A stretch of DNA of 64,000 bases from Micromonospora trifolii (GTDB taxonomy: Bacteria; Actinomycetota; Actinomycetes; Mycobacteriales; Micromonosporaceae). A program made the position numbers and the translations under genes. This document shows, one piece after another, positions 1 through 9,102 of this stretch (position 1 is its first letter; the number at the start of each line of letters is the position of its first letter). Under the pieces are notes generated by a model. The model was given only the letters and a program-made list of their open reading frames with translations, searched no databases and was not told where the DNA came from. The stretch spans positions 389,733 through 453,732 of the forward strand of contig NZ_JAKKFD010000044.1 of NCBI RefSeq assembly GCF_022229005.1. The letters run 5' to 3'.

Positions 1-647
1 CCACCCGATGCAGGGCTGTCGGGATCGGGTGGGTCGGCGCTCCACCAGCCTGGCGCGAGCCGTCCGGCCTCGTCGTCGATGTCGACCGGGTCGGTGAGCC
101 GCACCAGGTACGTCAGCACCTGCCGGAGCAGTTGTCCGTCTGGTTCGCGGCGTAGCAGGTGGGCGCCGAGGCCGGTCAGCCCGCGTACGAGGTCGAACTC
201 CGACAGGGTGGGCCGGGCACATGCCGCGATGCGCGCCTCCGCGGCGGCCAGCCGGCGTCTGGTCAGATCCGCGACCGAGTAATCGAGCGCGTCGAGGGAT
301 GCCGGATGGGCGTGAGGCGCGGCTGTGGTCAGCGCGTGGGTGACTGCCGGCGCACCGAACCACAGTCCTGCTCCGCTGCCGTTGTTCAGGGTGTCAGCGG
401 TCGCGTGTCGCAGCCATTCGTAGGCCGGTTCCCATCCTGCGTGCCCAGTCTGGGCGCGGACGCCGTGCAGGATCGCTACCCCGGCGGCACCTCGGGATAG
501 GGATTGGGCGTGCCAGCGGGTACTTCGTGGCCCGTAGTCGGCGGCCGTGAAGTCCGGAGGGGGTGGCTGGGTGAGGGTGTCGGTGATGCACGAGGCCATC
601 GTTTCGGCTGCCCGTAGCAGTGGACTCGCGAGGGGCACGGCAGTCAT
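1..647 (-). CDS. lanC: LanC-like lanthionine synthetase (partial, continues beyond left edge)
   Basis: This reading frame is open to the window edge, so only the first 215 residues are visible. It reads MTAVPLASPLLRAAETMASC and then shows the glycine-rich repeats of LanC cyclases: SLSRGAAGVAILHGV (about residues 45-59), NNGSGAGLWFGAPAVTHAL (about 84-102), EFDLVRGLTGLGAHLLRR and a PGWWS segment near the cut end. LanC proteins are zinc enzymes that add cysteine thiols to dehydrated Ser/Thr to form (methyl)lanthionine rings. The zinc ligands lie in the missing C-terminal part. The ATG overlaps the stop of the upstream dehydratase as ATGA, which implies translational coupling. The family call rests on the repeats and on the position next to LanB. 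Confidence 0.85.
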   Translation of the reverse strand, partial: MTAVPLASPLLRAAETMASCITDTLTQPPPPDFTAADYGPRSTRWHAQSLSRGAAGVAILHGVRAQTGHAGWEPAYEWLRHATADTLNNGSGAGLWFGAPAVTHALTTAAPHAHPASLDALDYSVADLTRRRLAAAEARIAACARPTLSEFDLVRGLTGLGAHLLRREPDGQLLRQVLTYLVRLTDPVDIDDEAGRLAPGWWSADPPDPDSPASG

Positions 648-3600
648 CGGAGCGCTCCTGCGGTGCGGACGCGGCGGCGTACGGTCGCCAGTGCGATGTG
701 GCGGGCGAGCCGATGCGTGACCTGCTCGGCAGGTTCGTCGGGACCGTGAGCGCGAACGAAATGCAGGTGTAGCAGCGAGGTGAGCACGGAGGTTGGGGTC
801 AGTGGGCCGCGAGTTGAGGACAGTGTGTCGGCATAGCGGGCTGCGGCCCGGGATCGCTCTTGCCATGCCTGCTGGACCTGTTCCGTCAGGAGGGTCGGGT
901 CAAGGGTGACCGCCTGGCGCAGCAGATACCGGTCGATGGGTGTCGGCCCGGCCTGCTCCGGGTGGGCGACGAGCCACTCGCATGCGTCGTTGCGGCTGCC
1001 GAGCATCGCGGCTGCCAGGTCGATCATGCTCGCGGCGGTAAGGACGTGCCGGTTGACCTGATGCTCGGGTTGCGCGCTGAGCTGCGCCAAGGCTGCGGTG
1101 GAGTCGGCGGCGAACAACTCGTGCGCGGCGACCAGCGCCTGGCCGTCTCCGTATCGGCCTGACTCGGGATGGTAGGTGTCCAGGCTCAGGTCTCCGGCGA
1201 GGCCCTGCCGTCGAAGGGCGGCGGCCCACCGGCCGATCCGTACGGCCGCGTGGCCGTAGTCGTCGGTGTGCAGCCGCAGTCGCAGGTGCGACGTGGGACG
1301 TCGGAGGCGGACGAACCACCGCAGCGGCGGCTCGGGCCAGTCGGCGAGCAGCGCCGGCAGCCCTCGGAGTAAGACCAGCTCCATCATTGGCGGCTCGACG
1401 GCCAGCGACGCGGACACGATGCCGCCTGCTCCGGGCATGATCGGCGGGGCCGGAGCGGGCGGCGGCCCCGAGCCTCGTGCGGAGGCGACGGCTGGCGCCG
1501 CTGCGGGCTCGGCCGTGGAGGCGACCGGTACGACGATCTCGTGAGCACGCCCGGACAGCCAGCCGAAATCCTCCGGGCTCGCCGCCTCGACCACGGTGAT
1601 CGGTCCGGTGCTGGCGTCCAGGTGGGCACGCAACAGGGACCGGTCCATGGCCTGATCGAGGTTGAGCCGGAGCCGCTGGTCGCCGCTGCCGACCTGCACC
1701 CACCCGGGCAGCCGCAGCCTCGACCGCACTACCTCCCAGGCTGCGAGCCATTCGCCGTCGCTCGCGCCGGCAGCGGGCAAGCAGGTCGGGTCGATGCGCC
1801 ACCGGGCGGCCGTGAGCAGAATCCGCCCGTATCGCAGCGCGGGCCGAAAGGGCAGGCAGGAAGCCGCGCCCCAGTCCAATGGTTTCAGCCGGGCGTCCAT
1901 GGCTCGGGGCAACTCCACGAGAAACCGACCGAGCATCGGCGTCGTGTGCAGGGCGGCGGCGTGCGCGACCGTCGGCTCGACCACCCTCCCCCGCGACATC
2001 GACACCAACGCCAGTCGGTCCCGACCGGCGACCACACCAAGATCACCAATGTTGACGACATCCTCGGTTGCCGGACGATGCTCAGCCAAGGAAATTAGCC
2101 ACGGAAGGACCAGCGGGGCATTCAGTACGTTCTGCGCATGCAGACGGTGTGGTGGGAAGCTCAACTGCGCCGGCATGGCCCCGTCCACCGCGACGGGTAG
2201 CCGCGCGAACTCCTTGTACATCCGCTCCCGCTCGGCAGCGGGCAGCACATCGAGGAAGCGTCCGCTCGTCGCCATCGCCGAGCGACCCATGCCGGTCAGC
2301 GCGATCGTGAAGCGCCCTTTCGCCAGTGCGTTCAGCGACGCCGCACGGATCTCTGCCGTGACGTCGACGTGAGGACTGCTGCGGCCCTCTTCGGGCGCAG
2401 GGTTGGCCAGGGCTTTCACGGCTGCGTCGTCGAGCTTCACCTCGTGGACACCGTCGATCACTGCCTGCTGGGCCAGCGCCAAGAGCCGTTCGTCACGGCT
2501 GGACAACGACGCTGGGGGTGCTTCGGCCGCCCGGGTGAAGTGCTCCGGGTATCCCAGCCCAGTCATCGGATCGAGCAGCTCAGCCAGCGGCACTATCGCC
2601 GCCATGCCGTAGCGGTTGACGAACCGGGCACGGTACGTGCGCCACTCCGGCCGACCGCCCGGATGGGACGTCAAGCGTCGCAGCACGCCCACAGCGCTCG
2701 CGATCTCGACAGCGACCTGGATCGGCAGGGTGACCTGATCCGCAAGCCGTAGATCCACCGCGACCGGCTGCGGATCCGCTGCCACCCGACGCATCCGGTC
2801 AGCCAGCTCACGAAGATGTGTCGTACCGGCTGCGATGCCACCCAGGTCGCCGTGTAACGACCAGAGTGCAGCCGCGACAGGCTGTTGTTCGTTGAGGTGA
2901 TTCTGCACGGTGTCGAGCTGGTCCAGGATGTGTCGCAGCGGGTCGGCGCAGGTCGACGGCGGCCGGAGGCTGGAGATCAGCACACCGTGGTCGACCAGAT
3001 CGGCAACCAGCGCGTCCGCAGACTCGCGCGGAGTTCGTGGGAACGCGGCGGTCACCTTGTCGACCAACTCCGTCCACGACACCGGCGCGGCGGCCAGCGA
3101 CACGGCCAGCCGCACTGCTGCCGTGTTCCTCACCGAGGAGACGCCCTCTGCTGGTAGCGAGGCATGTGGCCGGCGCTCTACCGCGAGCCGAAGTCCCTGT
3201 CCCACTGCCAGGTTGTTTGCCTGCACACGCAGGTTGCGGCGCACATGCGGGTCGGCTTCGAGCCGCGCGATCAGAGACGCGAGCCAGCCCGCGTCCGGCC
3301 GTACCCGGATGGCCGAGCGCCCTGACGGTACGACCGAGGCAGCCCGGTCGAAGCGCAGTGCGGCGACCCCCGAGAACAACCCGAAGGGCGTTGCCCGCCG
3401 CTGGGCACGCACCAGGTACCGCGCCAGTGCCAGAGCCATCCGCCAGCCGCGGCCGGCATCGAGTGTCCCGCCAGCGCACACCGCCTCGACCCCGGAAGCG
3501 AACTCAGGGCTGGCAGTCCACACGGCTTCGGCCGCACCAGGGCGCTTCCATGTCTTCCGCAGCCAACCATCAATGTCTGCGGCATCGCCTCGATGCGGCC

Positions 3601-3688
3601 ACGGCGGGCCGCCGCTTCGCCACGAGTGCGCGGCGATGCGGATCGTGGCGGCATCAACATGCCGGTACAGACTGCTTCTCGCCACCAC
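644..3688 (-). CDS. lanB: LanB-type full-length lantibiotic dehydratase
   Basis: A 1014-residue protein of the usual length for a one-piece class I lanthipeptide dehydratase. The N-terminal two thirds correspond to the glutamyl-tRNA-dependent glutamylation domain. A Pro/Ala-rich linker near residues 715-745 leads to the C-terminal elimination (SpaB_C) domain, recognisable from WFVRLRRPTSHLRLRLH and DTYHPESGRYG. It would activate Thr side chains of the precursor at 3782-3916 and eliminate glutamate to give dehydrobutyrine. The GTG start is preceded by GGAG at good spacing. It lies 93 bp downstream of the precursor gene and overlaps lanC by ATGA, so precursor, dehydratase and cyclase are probably one transcript. 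Confidence 0.93.
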   Translation of the reverse strand: MVARSSLYRHVDAATIRIAAHSWRSGGPPWPHRGDAADIDGWLRKTWKRPGAAEAVWTASPEFASGVEAVCAGGTLDAGRGWRMALALARYLVRAQRRATPFGLFSGVAALRFDRAASVVPSGRSAIRVRPDAGWLASLIARLEADPHVRRNLRVQANNLAVGQGLRLAVERRPHASLPAEGVSSVRNTAAVRLAVSLAAAPVSWTELVDKVTAAFPRTPRESADALVADLVDHGVLISSLRPPSTCADPLRHILDQLDTVQNHLNEQQPVAAALWSLHGDLGGIAAGTTHLRELADRMRRVAADPQPVAVDLRLADQVTLPIQVAVEIASAVGVLRRLTSHPGGRPEWRTYRARFVNRYGMAAIVPLAELLDPMTGLGYPEHFTRAAEAPPASLSSRDERLLALAQQAVIDGVHEVKLDDAAVKALANPAPEEGRSSPHVDVTAEIRAASLNALAKGRFTIALTGMGRSAMATSGRFLDVLPAAERERMYKEFARLPVAVDGAMPAQLSFPPHRLHAQNVLNAPLVLPWLISLAEHRPATEDVVNIGDLGVVAGRDRLALVSMSRGRVVEPTVAHAAALHTTPMLGRFLVELPRAMDARLKPLDWGAASCLPFRPALRYGRILLTAARWRIDPTCLPAAGASDGEWLAAWEVVRSRLRLPGWVQVGSGDQRLRLNLDQAMDRSLLRAHLDASTGPITVVEAASPEDFGWLSGRAHEIVVPVASTAEPAAAPAVASARGSGPPPAPAPPIMPGAGGIVSASLAVEPPMMELVLLRGLPALLADWPEPPLRWFVRLRRPTSHLRLRLHTDDYGHAAVRIGRWAAALRRQGLAGDLSLDTYHPESGRYGDGQALVAAHELFAADSTAALAQLSAQPEHQVNRHVLTAASMIDLAAAMLGSRNDACEWLVAHPEQAGPTPIDRYLLRQAVTLDPTLLTEQVQQAWQERSRAAARYADTLSSTRGPLTPTSVLTSLLHLHFVRAHGPDEPAEQVTHRLARHIALATVRRRVRTAGALR

Positions 3689-3781
3689 GATCCACTCCTC
3701 ACACGGGGACTTGCTCGGTTTCAGGGGTCGCCGGTTCCGGTGAACGTTCGGGTCGCCACCGGAACCGGCAAGGACAAGCGA

Positions 3782-3916
3782 CTAGCAGTCGCCGTTCTTC
3801 TGGGTGTCGCAGCCGTCGTCCGTGTCGGCCAACAGTGCGGCGGCGACCGGGCCCTCGGTGACGATCTGGACGTCCAGCTGGAACGGGTCGTCGTTGGCGG
3901 CAAGCAGGTCGTTCAT
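3782..3916 (-). CDS. lanA: FxLD-family lanthipeptide precursor peptide
   Basis: A 44-residue peptide too short for routine ORF calling. The leader has the family-defining FQLDVQIVTEG (residues 12-22). The core region LLADTDDGCDTQKNGDC ends the protein and contains the conserved TDDGC of FxLD peptides. Only two Thr (32, 38) and two Cys (36, 44) are in the core and there is no Ser, so at most two methyllanthionine rings are possible. Start choice is clear: AGGAGG at 3921-3926 (minus strand) sits four bases before the ATG at 3916. The last residue is Cys44, so the peptide ends with a potential ring. It is transcribed ahead of LanB and LanC; the leader would be the docking site for LanB. Confidence 0.9.
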   Translation of the reverse strand: MNDLLAANDDPFQLDVQIVTEGPVAAALLADTDDGCDTQKNGDC

Positions 3917-4074
3917 GGTTCCTCCTAGGGAGTTGGGATGATGGGTGGGCAGGTAGCCCCCGCAGCTACCGGCACGGACTTCGCGGAGCGTCAGGCCGGG
4001 GCGGCAGGGGAACGGGGGCACCCCTGCCGCCGGCCGGGACCGGCCACCGCCCATCTCGATGAACGGCGGCCGGT

Positions 4075-4102
4075 CGGGTAGTCGTCGCACGGCGACTACC
4101 CG
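4075..4102. promoter_or_regulatory. Perfect 10-bp inverted repeat in the precursor-gene leader
   Basis: CGGGTAGTCG and CGACTACCCG pair perfectly around an 8-base loop, within the 325-bp gene-free spacer between the methyltransferase and the precursor gene. On the transcribed (minus) strand no T-run follows, so it is not a simple intrinsic terminator. It could be an operator, an attenuator or an mRNA-stabilising hairpin that raises precursor expression relative to the genes upstream. Nothing else in 3917-4241 looks like a gene. Confidence 0.5.
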
Positions 4103-4241
4103 GGTCGGGAATAGCTGGTAGAAGGTGGCGGCCTGCCGGTGGCCCAAGTTCTTGAAGCAGGAGATCGCGTTGATTTCCGTTGTGTCTGCCACAGACTCAG
4201 TCGGACGGATGGCACCCTGCCCCCGCCCCGTGCGGCGCATG

Positions 4242-5012
4242 TCACGCGGTCGCCTTGCGGGCGTGGACAGCCCTGCGCTCGTAGGAACCCAGGAGCACGT
4301 TTGGGTCGGCCATGAGCGTGACGAACCGGTCGAGGTCGGCATCGGTGACCTCGGGTGTGGTCAGGACGGGGCGGAGGTAGTCGACCCCGTCGGCGAGCAG
4401 CTGGCATCCGGGACCGCCTCCGGTCCAGGTCTCGGTGGACGCGTGCGTGCAGACCTGCGCCATGCCCTTGACGACGAGCAGTGCGGGGGTGTCTGCCGTC
4501 CAGGTGCCGGCACCGTCGAGTCCGGCGATGGTGCGGTAGACGCGTCGCATGACGGTGTGAATCAGCCGGGTGTCGTCGTCAGTTGCCCAGAAGACTCGTG
4601 GCGGGGTGTCGGTGACGTCGGCCAGGACGAGCCAGCTACCGGGACGCAGCCGGGCGATCATCTGTTCCAGCGCCTCTGCGGGGTGTGGCAGTGCGCCGTG
4701 CAGCCATCGGGCGACGACGACATCGAAGCTGTCGGGCTCGCCGGGAAGGTCGTCACCGTTCAGGTCCCGCTGATAGACGTCGATGACTCTCGTTGGGTTG
4801 AGGTAGGTGGTGTCCTTGTCGACCGCGGTGACCCTGCCGTGAGGGCCGACGAGGCGGGCCAGGTAAGCGGTGATCTCACCGCCGCCCGCGCCGATTTCCA
4901 GGACGCGCTGGCCTGCTTGAATGTCGAGCCGGTCCAGTTCCTGCCTGATGATCGGGTCGAGCAGTTCACGCAGCCGGGCAGGGCGCAGTTGGCCGCTGTG
5001 AGTAGTCGTCAT
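4242..5012 (-). CDS. Class I SAM-dependent methyltransferase of the lanthipeptide locus
   Basis: A 256-residue Rossmann-fold methyltransferase. Motif I is VLEIGAGGGEI (residues 37-47), followed by an acidic ribose-binding strand end at VTAVDKD and a DVVVARWLHG motif. It resembles UbiE/COQ5-type small-molecule or peptide methyltransferases more than the isoaspartyl-type enzyme usual in FxLD clusters. The ATG at 5012 has AAAGGA upstream; an alternative ATG at 5072 overlaps the preceding stop (ATGA) and would add 20 residues. Position between the decarboxylase and the precursor gene argues for tailoring of the lanthipeptide or of an amine made by the neighbour. The substrate is not evident. Confidence 0.8.
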   Translation of the reverse strand: MTTTHSGQLRPARLRELLDPIIRQELDRLDIQAGQRVLEIGAGGGEITAYLARLVGPHGRVTAVDKDTTYLNPTRVIDVYQRDLNGDDLPGEPDSFDVVVARWLHGALPHPAEALEQMIARLRPGSWLVLADVTDTPPRVFWATDDDTRLIHTVMRRVYRTIAGLDGAGTWTADTPALLVVKGMAQVCTHASTETWTGGGPGCQLLADGVDYLRPVLTTPEVTDADLDRFVTLMADPNVLLGSYERRAVHARKATA

Positions 5013-5068
5013 TGAGGTGATTCCTTTCCTGGCTCGCGAGACGGCTCTGAGGGCTGGTGGGGATGGGC

Positions 5069-6277
5069 TCATAACGTCCTGCTCGGAGTGGATAGACCGT
5101 CCGCTCGGGGTCGTGGGATCAACCGTGGCGGCGCGGCGGCGGTGAGGTCGGCGACGAAGGCGTCAATCTGGCCGTGGGTGATTCCGGGCATGCAGACGAG
5201 GTGGCTGGTGGCTCCGTCGGTGGCGAGTAGCCACTTCTTTCGCACCTGCTCGGGTGGGGTGGGCATGACGACGGTGACGGCGTGAGGGTGTCGCCAGGCG
5301 GGCCAGCCGGCGGCGTTCAGTTGATTAACGGTGTAGGTGGCGAGGCGGCGGGCTTGGGTCGCCCGCCAGCGGTGCCCTTCGTGGCCGTGGGTGGCGATGG
5401 CGTGCCAGAGCAGTGCGGCGGCCAGCCCGCAGCGGGAGCCGGTGATGGTGGTGTCGAGGGTGGCGGTGTAGGTGATGCGGCTGGCCGTGTTGCGGGCGTG
5501 GTCGCGGATGAGGACGACTCCGCTAGGCGTTGGCACGCCTAGGAATTTGTGGCCGCTGATGGCGATGCTGCTGATGCCGCTGTCGTCATTGAGGCGTAGC
5601 CGGCCGTCGAGTGCGAGGGGGATGCCGGACAGCGCCGCGTCGACGTGGAGGTGTCCGTTGACCTGGTACTCATCGAGGACGGTGCGGATGGAGGTGGTGT
5701 CGTCGACGGCTTCGGTCAGAGTCGTGCCGGCGGTGGCCACCAGTATCGCGGGCCAGCGTCGACGGCGGCCGACTTGCGCGGCGAGGTGCGCGTAGTCCAT
5801 CTCCCCGCCCGCGTCAGCATTGACCACTACGCCCCTCGCTCCGAGCATCCGGACGATCTTGGGGATGGAGTAGTGGGCGGCGGTCGAGTAGTAGATGCGG
5901 GCGGTGGGGTGGCGGTGGTGGGCGGTGTGCAGGGCAGACAGGTTGCCTTCGGTGCCGCCGGTGGTGACGTAGCCCCACCGGTCATCTCGCGGCATGGCGA
6001 GGGTGTCGGCGAACCAGGCGATGACCGCCTGCTCCAGCACTCGGGTGTGAGCGACTCCGCCAAGGTCTGCGGGGTCGCCGATGTTGTTCCACAGCCGGTT
6101 GCCGAGGCGGGTCATGACCTCGCCGTAGTCGAGGTCCACGGCGCCGGGAAACCCGATGCTCGTCGCGGCGGCGGCTTCGGCCTCGCGGATCAGGTGGTCG
6201 AGCACGGCCGTGACGTCGACCGGCGCTCCGCTGAGGTTTGCGGCGTCGGCGAGGCTGAGGCTCTGGTGACCGGTCAC
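5069..6277 (-). CDS. PLP-dependent histidine decarboxylase homologue
   Basis: A 402-residue group II amino-acid decarboxylase. Visible features are NNIGDPADL (64-72), WGYVTTGGTEGN (101-112), the cofactor-stacking His135 in STAAHYS, Asp213 in HVDAALSG that contacts the pyridine nitrogen, and the Schiff-base Lys244 in SGHKFLGVPTPSG. Segment order and spacing follow the Klebsiella/Pseudomonas PLP histidine decarboxylases, which make histamine and CO2 from L-histidine. The GTG start overlaps the upstream stop (GTGA). Neighbouring permease and methyltransferase genes suggest uptake or exchange of an amino acid/amine pair. Histidine as substrate is an inference from overall similarity; another aromatic amino acid cannot be excluded. 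Confidence 0.8.
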   Translation of the reverse strand: MTGHQSLSLADAANLSGAPVDVTAVLDHLIREAEAAAATSIGFPGAVDLDYGEVMTRLGNRLWNNIGDPADLGGVAHTRVLEQAVIAWFADTLAMPRDDRWGYVTTGGTEGNLSALHTAHHRHPTARIYYSTAAHYSIPKIVRMLGARGVVVNADAGGEMDYAHLAAQVGRRRRWPAILVATAGTTLTEAVDDTTSIRTVLDEYQVNGHLHVDAALSGIPLALDGRLRLNDDSGISSIAISGHKFLGVPTPSGVVLIRDHARNTASRITYTATLDTTITGSRCGLAAALLWHAIATHGHEGHRWRATQARRLATYTVNQLNAAGWPAWRHPHAVTVVMPTPPEQVRKKWLLATDGATSHLVCMPGITHGQIDAFVADLTAAAPPRLIPRPRADGLSTPSRTL

Positions 6278-7245
6278 GCCCACCGCCCCGCGAGCAGGTG
6301 CGCGGTGAGGGTGTGGTGCAGTGCGTCGAGCTGCCGCCAGATGTCGCGGGTTTCGTCGTCGCCCTGCTCGGTGAGGTGCTCGTACGGGTTGTAGTAGGTG
6401 ATCCGGTCCGGGTTGAGGGTCTTGTTGCAGCGCACGCCGTCGTCGCCGAGGCGGGCCTGCGGGTCGCGGTCGATGTGCAGCGCGGTGCCGTCGGTCAACA
6501 GGACGTAGCACTGACCTTTGAGGTTGAACGCCGACATGTAGCGGCCAGCGGCGGCGGCGTCGCGCAGTGTCCGGGCGACTTGGTACCAGCGGCCCTGGTC
6601 GGAGTCGAGGGTGCTGACACCCACGCCGACGTACCACGCACCTGGAGACAGGGTCATGTCCCCGCCGTTGACCATGGAACCCTCTGGACCGAGAGGACTC
6701 CACCCGCGTCCGATGGAGGCGATGTTGTCCCCGGCGACCTCAGCCATCTCCGCGAGCAGTTGCGGCAAGACATCGGAGTCCGGCGACTGCGGCCACGTGC
6801 GGTGGGCGGTGTGCAAGCGGTAGCCGTGCGGCTCGTTGGACGCTGGGGAGGCGAAGAACAGCATCAGCGCGTGAGGGCCGACCGCACCGCGCCCCCCGAA
6901 CGCCTGATCGGCTTCAATAAGGTGGCCGGTGTTCAGCCGCTTGGACCGGTATACGACCTGTAGCCGCAGGTCCGCCCAGCGCAGATCGGCGGGCACGTCG
7001 CCGTCGGCAGAGCGCTGGTCATAGCCGGCCGGGCCCGGGGGCGGGATCGGGGGAACGGCGGCATCGGGTGGCCGCTGGTACCCGGTGGGGACAGGGGCCG
7101 CGCCATAGCCGGGCGGCGGCACAGCGACCGCAGGCTCGGGATGGTCGGCAGGTGGTGCGGCGGACGGGTAGCGCGCTCGCCAGCGCGGGTCCAGGGGATC
7201 GACGCCGTAGTGCTCGCCCGGTGACGCAGCCGCGTGAGTCCTCAT
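6274..7245 (-). CDS. Hypothetical protein with proline-rich N-terminus
   Basis: A 323-residue protein with no domain I recognise. The first 80 residues are low-complexity Pro/Ala/Gly; the remainder is a compact globular region with many aromatic residues (for example YVGVGVSTLD and RYMSAFNLKGQCYVLLTDGT). No signal peptide or membrane segment is visible. Two ATGs (7248, 7245) follow GAGGAGG; the second has better spacing. It sits between the permease and the decarboxylase, with an overlap to the latter, so it is probably part of the same unit. Confidence 0.75.
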   Translation of the reverse strand: MRTHAAASPGEHYGVDPLDPRWRARYPSAAPPADHPEPAVAVPPPGYGAAPVPTGYQRPPDAAVPPIPPPGPAGYDQRSADGDVPADLRWADLRLQVVYRSKRLNTGHLIEADQAFGGRGAVGPHALMLFFASPASNEPHGYRLHTAHRTWPQSPDSDVLPQLLAEMAEVAGDNIASIGRGWSPLGPEGSMVNGGDMTLSPGAWYVGVGVSTLDSDQGRWYQVARTLRDAAAAGRYMSAFNLKGQCYVLLTDGTALHIDRDPQARLGDDGVRCNKTLNPDRITYYNPYEHLTEQGDDETRDIWRQLDALHHTLTAHLLAGRWA

Positions 7246-7255
7246 CATCGCCTCC

Positions 7256-8761
7256 TCAGATCGAGAGGTTCATGGCGTCGGGAACGGCATGCCTCTTTGG
7301 TGTGCCACGGCCGATGCCGGCGTAGACCTCCGGGCGGGCCTGCCGCAGATGCCCGGCCCACACCCCGCCCCCGACCGCAGTGGCAAGGAGGATCACCGGC
7401 AGCAGAAACGGATACAGCGATCCGGGCGTGGCACCGAGCAGAGACCCGGCGTTGCCGACCATCAGCGCGAGCACCACCGACCCGCCGAGCACGCCCAGGG
7501 CGGGCGCGAGCCGCCACTCCCACGCGCCGGCCTGCGGGCCGCGCACCCTGGCCGGTGCCGTCATCGCGGCCACCGACGCGGCCAGCAGCAGACACAACAA
7601 GCCCATCGCCCCCAACGCCGACAACCAGGTGAACATCACCGCCACCGGGTCAGCACCGCTGACAGCGAACACCCCCACCACCGCCACCGCGACGGCCGTC
7701 TGCATCAACGACCCACCACGCGGCGCACTGACCCGGGTCGCGCTACTAGTCCGGGCAAGACCCGCCGGCAGCACCTTCTCCCGAGCCATGGCGAACACGT
7801 ACCGGGCGAGCACCGAGTGAAACGCCAGCATCGACGTGACGATCGCGAAGATCAGCACCACGCTCGCGAGGGCCGTCCACCAGTTGCCCAGGCGCGCCAG
7901 GACCGCGAACGGCAACCCGGACGCCGGATCAGCGGCCACCTCCGAAACGACGTCCGGACCGACCGCCACCCCCATCGCGAACGCGGCAACGGCATACACC
8001 CCGCCGAGAACGAGTACGCCACCGATGGTGGCCCGGCCAACCGACCTTAGGTCGACGGCCTCCTCAACCAACGACCCCGGCGCGTCGAAGCCCATCACCG
8101 CGGCTACGCCGAAGGCGACCGCACCGCCGATGCCGCTGACCGCCAGACCCGAGACGTGAAAACCAACCCACGACACCTCCTCGCCCGCCGGCTGTCCCAC
8201 CCCGGCGAGGACGAATACCGCGACGATCAGCAACGACACGGCCAGCACGAGGGCCAATACCCGAGTCGACAACATGATCGCCCGCACACCGAGCACCCCG
8301 ACGACGACCAGGGCGAGGCCCGCCCACACCCACCAGCTGCCGCCGAGCTGGGCTGCCATCGTCGCCCCGAACAGCCCGTACAGGCTGATCTGGATGGCGT
8401 TGTAGGCCACCAGCGCGACCATGCCGGCAGCGACACCCCAACTCCGGCCCAACCCGTGCGCGAGGATCGCGTAGTAGGCCGCCGGGTGCCCGAGCTGGCG
8501 GGCCATCGCCGCGTACCCCACCGCCAGCAGCGCGACCGTGCCCGCCACGACCACGAAGGTCAGAGGAAGAGCCGTTACCTTCGTCGTCGCATAGGTGCCG
8601 ACGATGCCTCCGGTAAGGACCACCATGGGCGCCGACGCCGCCGCCCCAAACACCCACAATCCGAACGGCGTCAGCGTCCGCCGTGCGAGCCCCACCTGCA
8701 CCTGCGTCGACTTCACCGCTGCCCCCGCTGCGGCGAGTCCGGGCACCCCGACCTGCGGCAT
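7256..8761 (-). CDS. APC-superfamily amino-acid permease
   Basis: A 501-residue integral membrane protein with about twelve hydrophobic helices. The N-terminal LTPFGLWVFGAAASAPMVVL and the GFDAPGSLVEEAVDLRSVG segment are typical of amino acid-polyamine-organocation carriers: an unwound first helix and the conserved acidic loop after the sixth helix. The start ATG at 8761 overlaps the 3' end of the upstream small gene. Next to an amino-acid decarboxylase gene, an amino-acid/amine exchange role such as histidine in, histamine out is plausible, but the sequence alone does not fix the substrate. Confidence 0.85.
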   Translation of the reverse strand: MPQVGVPGLAAAGAAVKSTQVQVGLARRTLTPFGLWVFGAAASAPMVVLTGGIVGTYATTKVTALPLTFVVVAGTVALLAVGYAAMARQLGHPAAYYAILAHGLGRSWGVAAGMVALVAYNAIQISLYGLFGATMAAQLGGSWWVWAGLALVVVGVLGVRAIMLSTRVLALVLAVSLLIVAVFVLAGVGQPAGEEVSWVGFHVSGLAVSGIGGAVAFGVAAVMGFDAPGSLVEEAVDLRSVGRATIGGVLVLGGVYAVAAFAMGVAVGPDVVSEVAADPASGLPFAVLARLGNWWTALASVVLIFAIVTSMLAFHSVLARYVFAMAREKVLPAGLARTSSATRVSAPRGGSLMQTAVAVAVVGVFAVSGADPVAVMFTWLSALGAMGLLCLLLAASVAAMTAPARVRGPQAGAWEWRLAPALGVLGGSVVLALMVGNAGSLLGATPGSLYPFLLPVILLATAVGGGVWAGHLRQARPEVYAGIGRGTPKRHAVPDAMNLSI

Positions 8762-9102
8762 CCCGCTACTGGATGCGCGCGCACGTCGGCGGCGTTGGCG
8801 GGCACGAGGTAGACCGCCGTCGGCCGTACCGGGCCGCCGCGCCAGAAGCTCCGGTCGCGGTCGAGCCGGCGAATCGCGGTGTCGGCACCCGGCGTGAACC
8901 CGAACAGGTCGTGAGCCCCGTCTGGCCACTCGCGCCGAATCGCATACCCCCACGCGTACTCCATCGACGTCACGTCGCCTGCGAGCGTGAGGTCGATACC
9001 GGTGCCGGCAGTCGCGATCCGGGCTGGCAACCTCAACCAGCGCCCAAAGGCGGGACTCCGTGGTCGTAGTGCGGTGGTGGGCTGAGCGGCTCCGGTCAGC
9101 AT
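8713..9102 (-). CDS. Small hypothetical protein upstream of the permease
   Basis: A 129-residue soluble protein starting at an ATG preceded by GGAAGG. Composition looks genuinely coding: acidic and aromatic clusters such as EYAWGYAIRREWPDGAHDLFGF and DRDRSFWRGGPVRP are conserved-looking, whereas the last 30 residues are Arg/Gly/Cys-rich. No family recognised. Its 3' end overlaps the permease start by about 49 bp in another frame, so the two are likely co-translated. Confidence 0.6.
   Translation of the reverse strand: MLTGAAQPTTALRPRSPAFGRWLRLPARIATAGTGIDLTLAGDVTSMEYAWGYAIRREWPDGAHDLFGFTPGADTAIRRLDRDRSFWRGGPVRPTAVYLVPANAADVRAHPVAGCRRSGCPDSPQRGQR

Noticed and set aside
900..2098. Long shadow frames on both strands across the dehydratase gene
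   Set aside because: Arg/Pro-rich low-complexity translations typical of out-of-frame reading in high-GC coding DNA.
3782..4342. A 186-codon frame covering the precursor and its leader
   Set aside because: Only the last 44 codons have a ribosome site and family features; the upstream part is a non-coding spacer with a hairpin.
6278..6703. N-terminal extension of the decarboxylase frame
   Set aside because: It overlaps the 3' end of another real gene and is Arg-rich; GTG 6277 gives the family-length protein.
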